Source: Acidobacteriota bacterium
Lineage (GTDB): Bacteria; Acidobacteriota; Vicinamibacteria; Vicinamibacterales; CAVVIG01
DNA: 32,023 bases
Assembly (NCBI GenBank): GCA_017883165.1
Contig: JADGOC010000031.1
Location: 1-32,023 of the forward strand
Direction of reading: 5' to 3'
This document shows, one piece after another, positions 7,595 through 14,873 of this stretch. Made by a program: the position numbers and the translations under genes. The number at the start of each line of letters is the position of its first letter. Positions within the stretch are counted from its first letter, which is position 1. Under the pieces are notes generated by a model. That model had not been told where the DNA came from and made no database searches. It saw only the letters and a program-made list of their open reading frames with translations.

Positions 7595-8665
7595 ATGGCC
7601 AGTACACATCGCGGTGCGCCCGAGACCAGCGGCGCCGTTGGAAACGTCAACCGCCCGAGTCCTCTCGTTGAGATGGCGATGGGCTACGCCCGGAGCCGGG
7701 CGCTTTGCGCGGCTGCCCGTTTGGGTATTGCCGACGTCTTGGCTGACGGCCAAAGCACTGTCGAGCAACTGGCGACGGCATGCCACGCCGACCCCGCGGC
7801 ACTTCACCGCCTTCTGCGCGCTCTCGCGAGCTTCGGTATCGTCTCGGAATCTGGCCCTGGTACGTTCGCCCTGACAGCCTTGGGTGCACCTCTCCGCAAG
7901 ACGGCTCCTGATTCGGCCTGGGCTGCCGTCGTGTTTTGGGCCGACTTGCTCGCCGACCATTGGTCCTACCTAACCGATTGCGTTCGCACTGGGAGCAGCG
8001 CCGCGGAGATCATGAAACGAGAGGGCATCGTCTCGCGCTGGTCAAAGGATCCCGATGCGCCCGCGATCTTCCGAGCCGTCATGGGGACAGGCCCGGCGGA
8101 AGACTATCTGCCGCTCGCCCGCGCCTGGAACTTTTCCGAACGGCACGTCGTAGCCGACCTCGGCGGCGGCGGTGGCACGCTGATTCTGGCCCTTCTCGAG
8201 ACGTACCCGAATATCCACGGGATGCTCGTCGATCGTCAGGAATCGATCGATCGGGCGGCCTCCCGCTTCGCTGCCCAGGATCTCACGTCACGATGTGCCC
8301 TTGTTGCTGCCGATCTGTGCCAGGCCGTACCGGCTGGTGCCGACACTTATGTACTGAAACACGTCCTCCACGGCTACGGTGACGAAGTCGCGATGGGCAT
8401 CCTTTGCAACTGCCGGTCCGTCATGTCCGCGGAAGGCCGTCTTCTTGTCATTGAATTTGTTCTGCCCGATATATTCGATTCCGTGGACCAGGAGCTGGAG
8501 CGGCGTGCGATGAGCGACCTCAACATGTTGGCCGTCACTGGCGGCAAAGAACGTGGCGCGGCCGAGTGGAAGGAGCTTCTGTTCCGGTCAGGCTTTGAGA
8601 TGCGCCGCATCATAGCGGTGTCCGGTGAATCGGCTTCCATCATCGAAGCCGCGCCCTTGGCGTGA
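7595..8665 (+). CDS. SAM-dependent O-methyltransferase (small-molecule type)
   Basis: The 356-aa product has a winged-helix dimerisation domain in the first 110 residues (YARSRALCAAARLGIADVLA; DPAALHRLLRALASFGIV) and a Rossmann methyltransferase domain. The SAM-binding glycine loop is ADLGGGGG, with Asp at residue 188. LVDRQESID binds the ribose region. VLKHVLHGYGDE corresponds to the catalytic His segment of plant/actinobacterial O-methyltransferases. It likely methylates a hydroxyl on a phenolic or polyketide-type metabolite; the substrate is unknown. I use the ATG at 7595 rather than an upstream in-frame start that would overlap the preceding gene; the two genes are four bases apart. Confidence 0.9.
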   Translation: MASTHRGAPETSGAVGNVNRPSPLVEMAMGYARSRALCAAARLGIADVLADGQSTVEQLATACHADPAALHRLLRALASFGIVSESGPGTFALTALGAPLRKTAPDSAWAAVVFWADLLADHWSYLTDCVRTGSSAAEIMKREGIVSRWSKDPDAPAIFRAVMGTGPAEDYLPLARAWNFSERHVVADLGGGGGTLILALLETYPNIHGMLVDRQESIDRAASRFAAQDLTSRCALVAADLCQAVPAGADTYVLKHVLHGYGDEVAMGILCNCRSVMSAEGRLLVIEFVLPDIFDSVDQELERRAMSDLNMLAVTGGKERGAAEWKELLFRSGFEMRRIIAVSGESASIIEAAPLA

Positions 8666-8706
8666 GCCCATCGTCGCCGGTGACCAAAACAGGAGACCCC
8701 CCACGC

Positions 8707-9484
8707 ATGTCCATCACCACGCGGCATCGACTCGTCGCGTTTCTCGTCCTGACGTTCGCCCTCAGCTCGATCTTCTACGTACGGATCGCATCCGCGGGCA
8801 AGCTGAAGATGCTGCCCGTGCTCGGGCTCATGTGGTGTCCGGGCGCGGCGGCACTGATCGTGCGGCTCGTGTCTCAACGGAATCTCCGAGGGACCGGCTG
8901 GAAGTGGGGCGCGACGCGGTGGCAGGCCTTGAGCTACCTGTTGCCGCCCTTATTGGGCGCAGTCGTCTATGGTCTCGTCTGGCTGACCGGGATCGGCAGC
9001 TTCACGGCTGGTGGGCTGGCGCTCGGCAAAGACGTTGGAGCCCACATACCGCTGCCCGTGATCATCGTCTTGTTTGCGACCGCTGGCGTTCTTCAGGGAG
9101 TGGTCTTCACGCTCGGCGAAGAGATCGGCTGGCGGGGATTCCTGGTTCCCGAGTTGGCCCAGGTTTCGAGCTTTACGAAGACGGCGTTGATCAGCGGGGC
9201 GGCCTGGTCCGTCTACCATTACCCCCTCATCCTGTTCGCGGACTACAACAGCCGGGCGCCGAAGTGGTTCGCGCTGCTCGTCTTCACCTGGATGATCATG
9301 GCCTCCTCGTTCGTGTACGCCTGGCTGCGCCTCAAATCGGGAAGCATCTGGACGGCTGTCATCCTGCATGGCGCTCACGAGGTACGTCACCACCGAGTTC
9401 GGCGTCGGCCTCGCGCTCGCGTATACGATTCTGGCACTTTATTTCTGGCGCCGGCGCGGCGATGTTCTTGCGGATGCAGCGTGA
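8707..9484 (+). pseudogene. CPBP-family intramembrane metalloprotease, frameshifted
   Basis: From ATG 8707 the product has several membrane segments and the CPBP (Abi) motifs: EEIGWR at residues 138-143 (EExxxR), WSVYHYP with His171, and ILHGAH near 220. At about 9382 the family-like reading moves to another frame, giving YVTTEFGVGLALAYTILAL and then YFWRRRGDVLADAA with a stop at 9482-9484. The stretch usually found between the third motif and the last helix is missing, so there is a deletion plus a frame change. In the original frame the reading runs on into the next gene and creates a false fusion. The conserved catalytic part is intact, so a truncated product might retain activity. Confidence 0.8.
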
Positions 9485-9492
9485 GAGGTGGA

Positions 9493-10512
9493 ATGCTCAT
9501 GCGTCACTTGCTGACCGCACTCGTGGCTGTGGGCATGCTCGGGAGCGCCGTGCTTGCTCAAGTCAGCGACGCTCCCCGGAACGACCTGCCGCAGCCCTAC
9601 CGGACGACGCGCGACTGGGGGCAGCTGCCTCCGGGAGTGAAATGGGCCGCCGTCACCGCCGTCGAGCCCGCGCCCGACGGCACGATCTACGTCATCCACC
9701 GCTGCGTCGCCAATTCCTGCGCCGGTCGCCCGGAGCCGCCGATCCTGCAGTTCGACTCCAGCGGCAAGCTCCTCAAGACTTTCGGCGAAGGGCTCTTCGT
9801 CTTCCCGCACGGCGCGACCGTGGATCGTCACGGCAATCTCTGGGTGACCGACGCGGGCGGTCAGGACGGCAAGGGCCACCAGGTTTTCAAGTTCAGCCCG
9901 GAGGGCAAGGTGCTCATGACGCTCGGTCGAGCGGGCGTCAGCGGTTCGACTCCCGATCTGCTGGATCAACCGACCGACGTCGTCGTCGCGCCGAGCGGCG
10001 ATATTTTTGTCACTGACAGCCACCGCAACGGCAAGAACAACCGCGTCGTCCGGTTCACCGCGGACGGCCGGTACGTCAAGGAGTGGGGGACGAAAGGTGC
10101 CGGCCGTGGAGAAATGAGCGAGCCGCACACGATCGCCATGGACTCGCGCGGACGTCTCTTCGTCGGGGATCGCGAGAACAACCGCATCGAAATCTTCGAC
10201 CAGGACGGCCACTACCTCGACGAGTGGCGTCAGTTCGGCCGCCCGAGCGGCATCTTCATCACCAGGGACGACACCATTTACGTCACCGACTCCGAGTCCG
10301 GCCGCGATACGGGCGCACACGAGCTCGCCGGCATCAGGAAAGGCATCCGCATCGGCAGCGCCAGGGACGGGACAGTCACCGCGTTCATCGAAGAGCTGGA
10401 ATCGACCTCGCCGGATCACTCTGGCGCTGAAGGCGTCGGCGTGGACGCGCAAGGGAACGTGTACGGCGCTGTCGTCCGCCGCCAGATGCTCGAACGCCAC
10501 GTGAAGAAGTAG
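9493..10512 (+). CDS. Secreted NHL-repeat six-bladed beta-propeller protein
   Basis: The 339-aa product has a signal peptide (MLMRHLLTALVAVGMLGSAV then LAQ) followed by NHL repeats. Each has a bulky strand and a DxxGN/DxxGR turn: VDRHGNLWVTDAG, VAPSGDIFVTDSH, MDSRGRLFVGDRENNRIEIF, ITRDDTIYVTDSES and VDAQGNVYGAVV. The order resembles peptidyl-alpha-hydroxyglycine lyase-like propellers of soil bacteria, but I cannot assign catalysis. The ATG at 9493 is nine bases past the CPBP stop, suggesting co-transcription. The open reading continues upstream only because the CPBP gene is frameshifted. Confidence 0.9.
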   Translation: MLMRHLLTALVAVGMLGSAVLAQVSDAPRNDLPQPYRTTRDWGQLPPGVKWAAVTAVEPAPDGTIYVIHRCVANSCAGRPEPPILQFDSSGKLLKTFGEGLFVFPHGATVDRHGNLWVTDAGGQDGKGHQVFKFSPEGKVLMTLGRAGVSGSTPDLLDQPTDVVVAPSGDIFVTDSHRNGKNNRVVRFTADGRYVKEWGTKGAGRGEMSEPHTIAMDSRGRLFVGDRENNRIEIFDQDGHYLDEWRQFGRPSGIFITRDDTIYVTDSESGRDTGAHELAGIRKGIRIGSARDGTVTAFIEELESTSPDHSGAEGVGVDAQGNVYGAVVRRQMLERHVKK

Positions 10513-10520
10513 CGTGAGGC

Positions 10521-10904
10521 ATGGGATATCGGTTGCTCGCCGATCTTGTTGTCATCCTCCACTTAGCCTTTCTCTTGTTCACGGTGCTGGGCGGCCTAGT
10601 GGTTCTTCGTTGGCGCTGGTTTCCGTGGATTCACCTGCCGGCCGCCATCTGGGGCGGGTTCGTCGAGGTTACCGGTCGTGTCTGTCCGTTGACTGTTCTC
10701 GAGAACTGGCTCCGCCGGGCAGGAGGAGGCTCTGGGTATGAGCGCGACTTCATCGACCGCTACGTGGTACCTATCGTCTATCCGCCCGGTCTCACGAGAG
10801 AGATTCAACTGGCACTAGGAGTGCTCCTGGTCGTGGTCAACGGCGCGATCTACATGATTGCCTGGCGTTGCCGGACGAAAGTCGAGACAACCAGCGGCCG
10901 CTAA
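10521..10904 (+). CDS. DUF2784 membrane protein
   Basis: The 127-aa product has the hallmarks of DUF2784: an N-terminal helix YRLLADLVVILHLAFLLFTV, a second segment around RWRWFPWIHLPAAIWGGFVE, then the conserved CPLTVLENWLRRAGG and GYERDFIDRYVVPIVYPPGL. A final membrane helix precedes a short hydrophilic tail. Function of the family is unknown; it is an inner-membrane protein. It follows the NHL gene by eight bases. The stop sits in CGCTAACGG, which looks like an attC R'' box, but no matching R' box was found downstream. Confidence 0.92.
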   Translation: MGYRLLADLVVILHLAFLLFTVLGGLVVLRWRWFPWIHLPAAIWGGFVEVTGRVCPLTVLENWLRRAGGGSGYERDFIDRYVVPIVYPPGLTREIQLALGVLLVVVNGAIYMIAWRCRTKVETTSGR

Positions 10905-11028
10905 CGGCTTTCCGGCAGATTGAACTGCAGGCCCGCAGGCCCCTGACGCGGGCAAGGCGATTCCGGCCGGGTACGTTCCTTGTACCTGATGAAGGCGTTC
11001 GCGGTCTCCCTGAGCTGGGCAGCGTGGA

Positions 11029-11553
11029 ATGACGATGCGGATTCTCCGCCAGCTCTTTGCGATCGCGGTGCTGCCGTTCACTGACACGATGCTCATCCCG
11101 ATCTGGGTGGTGCGCCGCAATGGGATCTCGCCGGGAATCGGCTCGGGCCTCGCCCACGTGCTGCTGCAGGTGGCCGGGCTGTGCCTCCTGACCGCCGGGG
11201 CGCTCTTGTTCGCCGCCAGCCTCCGTCGCTTCGCCACCGAGGGCCGCGGCACGCTCGCCCCCTGGGATCCTCCTCGACGCCTCGTCGTCCGCGGACCGTA
11301 TCGATACGTGCGCAATCCGATGATCTCGGGCATCGTCTTCGTGCTGTTTGCCGAGGCGCTGCTGCTTCTGTCGCGGCCTCACCTGATGTGGGCGCTCATA
11401 TTTCTGGGAATCAACTGCGTGTACATCCCGCTGCTCGAAGAGCCGGACCTGGCGAAGCGGTTTGGGGAAGCCTATCGGGAGTATTGTCGACACGTGCCGC
11501 GGCTCGTGCCACGCTTGCGGGGGTGGGAGCCGGTTCAGGACCACAGATTGTGA
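11029..11553 (+). CDS. ICMT/PEMT-like membrane methyltransferase family protein
   Basis: The 174-aa product has about four membrane segments and the family's C-terminal signature: RRLVVRGPYRYVRNPMISG, then a helix, then EEPDLAKRFGEAYREYCRHV and a terminal PRLVPR. This is the isoprenylcysteine-carboxyl / phospholipid methyltransferase-like family, which uses SAM at the membrane. Bacterial members are mostly uncharacterised, so the acceptor is unknown. The start is ATG 11029 (MTMR). The 124-bp gap before it holds a small inverted repeat GGTAC/GTACC and no clear attC. Confidence 0.9.
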   Translation: MTMRILRQLFAIAVLPFTDTMLIPIWVVRRNGISPGIGSGLAHVLLQVAGLCLLTAGALLFAASLRRFATEGRGTLAPWDPPRRLVVRGPYRYVRNPMISGIVFVLFAEALLLLSRPHLMWALIFLGINCVYIPLLEEPDLAKRFGEAYREYCRHVPRLVPRLRGWEPVQDHRL

Positions 11554-11572
11554 GCGCGGCAGAGAGTTGTCC

Positions 11573-12040
11573 ATGATCAAGACTCCGGAATCCGTCGCAA
11601 CGTTTCTTCGAGGAAGGCGCATAGCCGTGGCCGGCGTCTCCCGGCACCCGAGCCAGGCGGCCAACTTCGTGTTCCGCAAGCTGAGAAGCTCCGGGTACGA
11701 GGTGTTTCCGATCAACCCAAAGGCCTCGGAGGTGGAGGGCGTCAAGTGTTACCCCGACCTCGCCGCCGTGCCGGTTCAACTTGACGGTGTCGTGATCGCG
11801 ACCTCTCCAGATGTGTCGATCCAGGTTGTGCGGCAGTGCAGTGACCATGGCGTACGCCAAGTGTGGTTCCATCGGTCTTTTGGGAACGGAAGCGTTTCAG
11901 ACGAGGCCGTTCGCGAGTGTGACGCGCAAGGCATCGACTGCATCGTTGGGGGCTGCCCGCTCATGTTCTGCGATCCGGTCGATGTCGGGCACAAGTGCAT
12001 GAGGTGGTGGCTTCAGCGGCAGGGCCGCGTTCCAACCTAA
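11573..12040 (+). CDS. CoA-binding domain protein (YccU-like)
   Basis: The 155-aa product is a single CoA_binding_2 domain: RRIAVAGVSRHPSQAANFVF is the first strand and glycine loop, GYEVFPINPKASEVEG is the second strand with the conserved NP, then CYPDLAAVP, LDGVVIATSPD and QVWFHRSFGN. The usual VWMQ.G segment reads VWFHRSFG here. The C-terminus GIDCIVGGCPLMFCDP carries a Cys cluster seen in many members. Such stand-alone domains are thought to bind CoA or a related nucleotide; the role is unknown. ATG 11573 lies 19 bases after the previous stop. Confidence 0.92.
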   Translation: MIKTPESVATFLRGRRIAVAGVSRHPSQAANFVFRKLRSSGYEVFPINPKASEVEGVKCYPDLAAVPVQLDGVVIATSPDVSIQVVRQCSDHGVRQVWFHRSFGNGSVSDEAVRECDAQGIDCIVGGCPLMFCDPVDVGHKCMRWWLQRQGRVPT

Positions 12041-12057
12041 GGGGGCGTGGCGTAATC

Positions 12058-12591
12058 ATGCCTGAGAGCCATCTCATCTTGTTCTATCGGCATCAAGGGA
12101 CGGACCATCGTGGGCGCTCGTTGGTGGATATTCGAAGGCTCAGCCTCGAAGAGCTCGAAGAGACGCACGACTTCATCCAGTGGCTGTTTCCACTACCAGA
12201 GCCGAGCTCGGCCAGCGATGACGCACCTCTGCTGTCTCAAGCGGACATCAGCCTGTTCAAGTCCGATCAGTCTCTTCGAGCCGAGCTTCTTCTGTCTTTT
12301 GGAGTCATGCTGCGCTTCTTCGGCTTAGCCTGCCGAGATGAAGCCGGGGCCGTAACACCCGAGATCGTCCGCGCCGCGGATTTCACCGAACGACGCCGGA
12401 TATGGCTGTACTCCCACAGCCACAATTTTCTCCGCATCACACGAATTCTGCGCGCCCTGTACCTTCTTGGCTGCTCCGATCATGCGGTGGCCTTCAGGCG
12501 ATGTCTTGACAGTATCTATGGTGATTTTCGTGATGTCGTGGGGCCTCGAACGATCGCGTTTTGGCGAAGTGCAGCGCCGGGCGGCATCTGA
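12058..12591 (+). CDS. Opioid growth factor receptor (OGFr) conserved-domain protein
   Basis: The 177-aa product carries the signature of the OGFr N-terminal domain: SLEELEETHDFIQWLFPLPE, then DAPLLSQADISLFKSDQSLR, a long helix LLSFGVMLRFFGL, and the C-terminal SHNFLRITRILRALYLLG. In animals this domain belongs to a nuclear-envelope receptor; bacterial members are short, cytosolic and of unknown function. No signal peptide or membrane helix is seen. The start ATG is 17 bases after the CoA-binding gene. A single-domain protein of this type in a string of unrelated small genes fits a cassette-like origin. Confidence 0.88.
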   Translation: MPESHLILFYRHQGTDHRGRSLVDIRRLSLEELEETHDFIQWLFPLPEPSSASDDAPLLSQADISLFKSDQSLRAELLLSFGVMLRFFGLACRDEAGAVTPEIVRAADFTERRRIWLYSHSHNFLRITRILRALYLLGCSDHAVAFRRCLDSIYGDFRDVVGPRTIAFWRSAAPGGI

Positions 12592-12602
12592 GGCATTTCG
12601 AC

Positions 12603-13208
12603 GTGTCCACACAGATCGGCCTCGCATTGCGGCATGCTCGCCCGGGCATCGTGATCATCGCGATGACGTACATCCTGTCGGTCACGAGCGGTGCCGTGAT
12701 GGCCCACGCGGGGAACAGCTTCGCCCTCCGCTATCGCGACTCGCTGGTCGCGCGGGCACACCGCGCCGACCCCGCCTCCCGCGCGGATGATCAGGGTGCG
12801 CACGCGACGGCGGCTCTCATCGATTTTTCCAGAAACCTCGGGCTTGCGGCGATTCCAGAGACGATTGGGGGGATGACTCTGGTATTGCCCGTGGGCCTGG
12901 CTGCGTATCGTGGATGGGTGGGCGGCATCGTATCGGTCAATCACGCTCACAGGAGCCGCCTGGCGCATGTGCGGACGGCGACGTACTACCTCGTCACACT
13001 CTTCCTGCAGCTCGCCGCATTCATCCTGGCGGGCGGGGGCGGACTCCATCTCGGGTGGGCCTTCCTGAAACACCGCGGTCCGTTCGTTGGGCCGTGGTGG
13101 TTTCGCCTACCGCAGCCAGCGCTCGTCGATGTCGCTTGGCTGTACGCTGTGGTTGTGCCCTTGTTTGCGGTCGGTTCGTTCTGGGAGTTTCTGGGACCCA
13201 CTGCCTAA
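12603..13208 (+). CDS. Membrane protein, possibly SpoIIM-like
   Basis: The 201-aa product starts at a GTG with GAGG about nine bases upstream. An N-terminal helix (PGIVIIAMTYILSVTSGAVM) precedes a hydrophilic loop ending in SRNLGLAAIPETIGG. At least three further membrane segments follow: GMTLVLPVGLAAYRGWVGGI, TATYYLVTLFLQLAAFILAG and VAWLYAVVVPLFAVGSFWEF. Topology and the Asn-containing start of helix two recall stage II sporulation protein M-type proteins, but this is a weak likeness. The stop TAA lies inside GCCTAAC, identical to an attC R'' box. Confidence 0.75.
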   Translation: MSTQIGLALRHARPGIVIIAMTYILSVTSGAVMAHAGNSFALRYRDSLVARAHRADPASRADDQGAHATAALIDFSRNLGLAAIPETIGGMTLVLPVGLAAYRGWVGGIVSVNHAHRSRLAHVRTATYYLVTLFLQLAAFILAGGGGLHLGWAFLKHRGPFVGPWWFRLPQPALVDVAWLYAVVVPLFAVGSFWEFLGPTA

Positions 13209-13274
13209 CCGTCACGCGGACACTGCGCGCGAGTGGGGCAGTGGAGAGAGGCGTTTGAGACAGCAAGGTAGCTT

Positions 13275-13631
13275 GTGAATCAGTTGAACTGGTCCTGGAT
13301 CGCACTGGCGCTGACCGTGCCGCCCGTGGTGGGCGGTCTGGTCGCATACCCGTTGTGGCGGACGGGTCAGCCGATCCTCGGCAACCTCACCGGCACGACC
13401 GTCATCTTCGGCGCCGCCATGGCGCTGATGATGCGGGAGCATGTCGAGCTGGTCCGCGTCGCGCAAAAGTGCCTCGACGAGGGCTTCACGTGCTGGCCCG
13501 ACCCGAGCGCGTTCACGCGCTACGCGATCTACGCATTCATCGCACTGGTCGAGGTGATGGCGCTGTTCTCTCTGAGCCTCAAGGTGGAAACAAGGCTCCG
13601 GCGCCGCGGGTACGATCCGGAATGGCGGTGA
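13275..13631 (+). CDS. Small inner-membrane protein of unknown function
   Basis: The 118-aa product starts at a GTG. It has three predicted membrane helices: WIALALTVPPVVGGLVAYPL, NLTGTTVIFGAAMALMM and YAIYAFIALVEVMALFSLSL. Between the last two, a loop with REHVELVRVAQKCLDEGFTC contains two Cys. The C-terminus is short and basic (ETRLRRRGYDPEWR). I do not recognise a family with a known role. It ends 30 bases before the YdeI-like gene. Confidence 0.78.
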   Translation: MNQLNWSWIALALTVPPVVGGLVAYPLWRTGQPILGNLTGTTVIFGAAMALMMREHVELVRVAQKCLDEGFTCWPDPSAFTRYAIYAFIALVEVMALFSLSLKVETRLRRRGYDPEWR

Positions 13632-13660
13632 TCGAACGTCGCGCCTGTCGCCTGAGCATC

Positions 13661-14161
13661 ATGCCCGGAAAGCCGACCTTCTTCAGATCCGCCTCTGATC
13701 TGGGAAAGTGGTTTGCGGCGCATCATGCCACTGCGAAGGAACTCTGGGTCGGCTACTACAAGAAAGGCTCGGGCACGGCGAGTGTGACGTGGCCGGAGTC
13801 GGTCGACGAGGCACTGTCGGTCGGCTGGATCGACGGCGTGCGGAAACGCGTGGATGACATGCGGCCCGCGGGCCTGCTGGCCTTTGAGGCGCGCACAGAG
13901 AATCGGTCGGGCATCTATTCATACGAGCAGCGGAGCGACACGCTCCCTGAACCGTACGCGCGGACACTCAAGAAGAACACAATCGCGTGGGCATTCTTTC
14001 ACGCGCAGACCGCGTCGTACCGGAAGAAATGCTATTGGTGGGTCGTCAGCGCCAAGCAGGAGGCGACACGGCTGAAACGCCTCGAGGCGCTCGTCGAGGC
14101 CAGGGCGTACGGAGAAACGATCCCGGAAGCGACTCGCGGGAAGAAGTTGAAGTGGTTTTGA
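13661..14161 (+). CDS. YdeI/OmpD-associated family protein with internal deletion
   Basis: The 166-aa product has the family's opening (PTFFRSASDLGKWFAAHH; ELWVGYYKKGSG; WPESVDEALSVGWIDGVRK) and its ending (MRPAGLLAFEARTENRSGIY; AWAFFHAQTASYRKKCYWWV; SAKQEATRLKRLEALVE). In the relatives I know, about 30 residues containing IRFTPR and WSAVN lie between GVRK and MRPAG; here RVDD joins directly to MRPAG. The frame is kept, so this is an in-frame loss of a conserved block and the protein may be non-functional. The ATG at 13661 starts the conserved region; an in-frame ATG at 13622 is an alternative. Confidence 0.85.
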   Translation: MPGKPTFFRSASDLGKWFAAHHATAKELWVGYYKKGSGTASVTWPESVDEALSVGWIDGVRKRVDDMRPAGLLAFEARTENRSGIYSYEQRSDTLPEPYARTLKKNTIAWAFFHAQTASYRKKCYWWVVSAKQEATRLKRLEALVEARAYGETIPEATRGKKLKWF

Positions 14162-14180
14162 GTCGTCGCGTAAGGTGTAG

Positions 14181-14858
14181 ATGACCAATTATCCCGACGC
14201 CGTGATATTTGATTTCGACGGCGTCATTCTCGACAGCGAAACCGCGGAGTTCGAATCCCATCGTCTGATCTACGAGCGCTGCGGCGTGCCGCTCACGCCG
14301 GCGGAATGGTGCGATCAGATCGGCATCTGGGTCGAGGGGCACGAGGACCGCTGGGCGGTGAGGCTGCGCGGGTTGTCGGATCGCGCGCCGGGATCGTCGG
14401 CGGCGTTCAAGGACGAGCAGCACCGGCTCTTTCAGGAGCTCGTCTCGCGCGAGCCGATGCGGGGGATTCGCGCGCTGATCGATGCATTGGTTCAAGCGGC
14501 CGTGCCGCTGGCGATCGCCTCGTCGGCGCCCGCGCGCTGGGTGGTTCCGACGGTCGATCGCCTCGGCCTCTCGGGGCGCTTTCAGACGATCGTGACGGCG
14601 CACGACGTGCAGCGGCGGAAGCCGGCGCCGGACGTGTATCTCGAGGCGGCGCGGAGGCTGCAGGTCGACCCCGCGCGGACGGTCGCGATCGAGGATTCCG
14701 GTCCCGGCATCGCGGCGGCGGCCGCGGCGGGAATGAAAACGGTCGCGATCCCGCATTGGCTGACCGAGACGCACGACCTGGCGCCGGCGATGCTCCGCGT
14801 GGCGCACGCCGGCGAGCTGACGCTGGCGGTCCTGCAGGAACTGGTCAAGCCACACTAA
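14181..14858 (+). CDS. HAD-superfamily phosphatase (subfamily IA, beta-phosphoglucomutase-like)
   Basis: The 225-aa product is full length for the family. Motif I is IFDFDGVILDSE with nucleophile Asp11 and acid/base Asp13. Motif II is in AIASSAPARWV. Motif III is the Lys in RRKPAPDVYLEAARRL. Motif IV is IEDSGPGIAAAAAAGM with the Mg-binding Asp. The helical cap lies at about residues 17-80. This arrangement fits phosphatases and mutases acting on small phosphosugars or phosphonates; the substrate is not predictable. It precedes glnS by 15 bases and may be co-transcribed with it. It marks the start of the intact backbone region. Confidence 0.92.
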   Translation: MTNYPDAVIFDFDGVILDSETAEFESHRLIYERCGVPLTPAEWCDQIGIWVEGHEDRWAVRLRGLSDRAPGSSAAFKDEQHRLFQELVSREPMRGIRALIDALVQAAVPLAIASSAPARWVVPTVDRLGLSGRFQTIVTAHDVQRRKPAPDVYLEAARRLQVDPARTVAIEDSGPGIAAAAAAGMKTVAIPHWLTETHDLAPAMLRVAHAGELTLAVLQELVKPH

Positions 14859-14873
14859 AATACTCGACAGCCC

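Noticed and set aside
10898-11028. Possible attC after the DUF2784 gene
   Set aside because: Only an R''-like CGCTAAC is present; no partner R' box or paired arms.
13203-13270. Possible sixth attC after the SpoIIM-like gene
   Set aside because: GCCTAAC is a perfect R'' box at a stop codon and CACTGC/GCAGTG can pair, but no GTTRRRY box with matching inner arms follows within the spacer.
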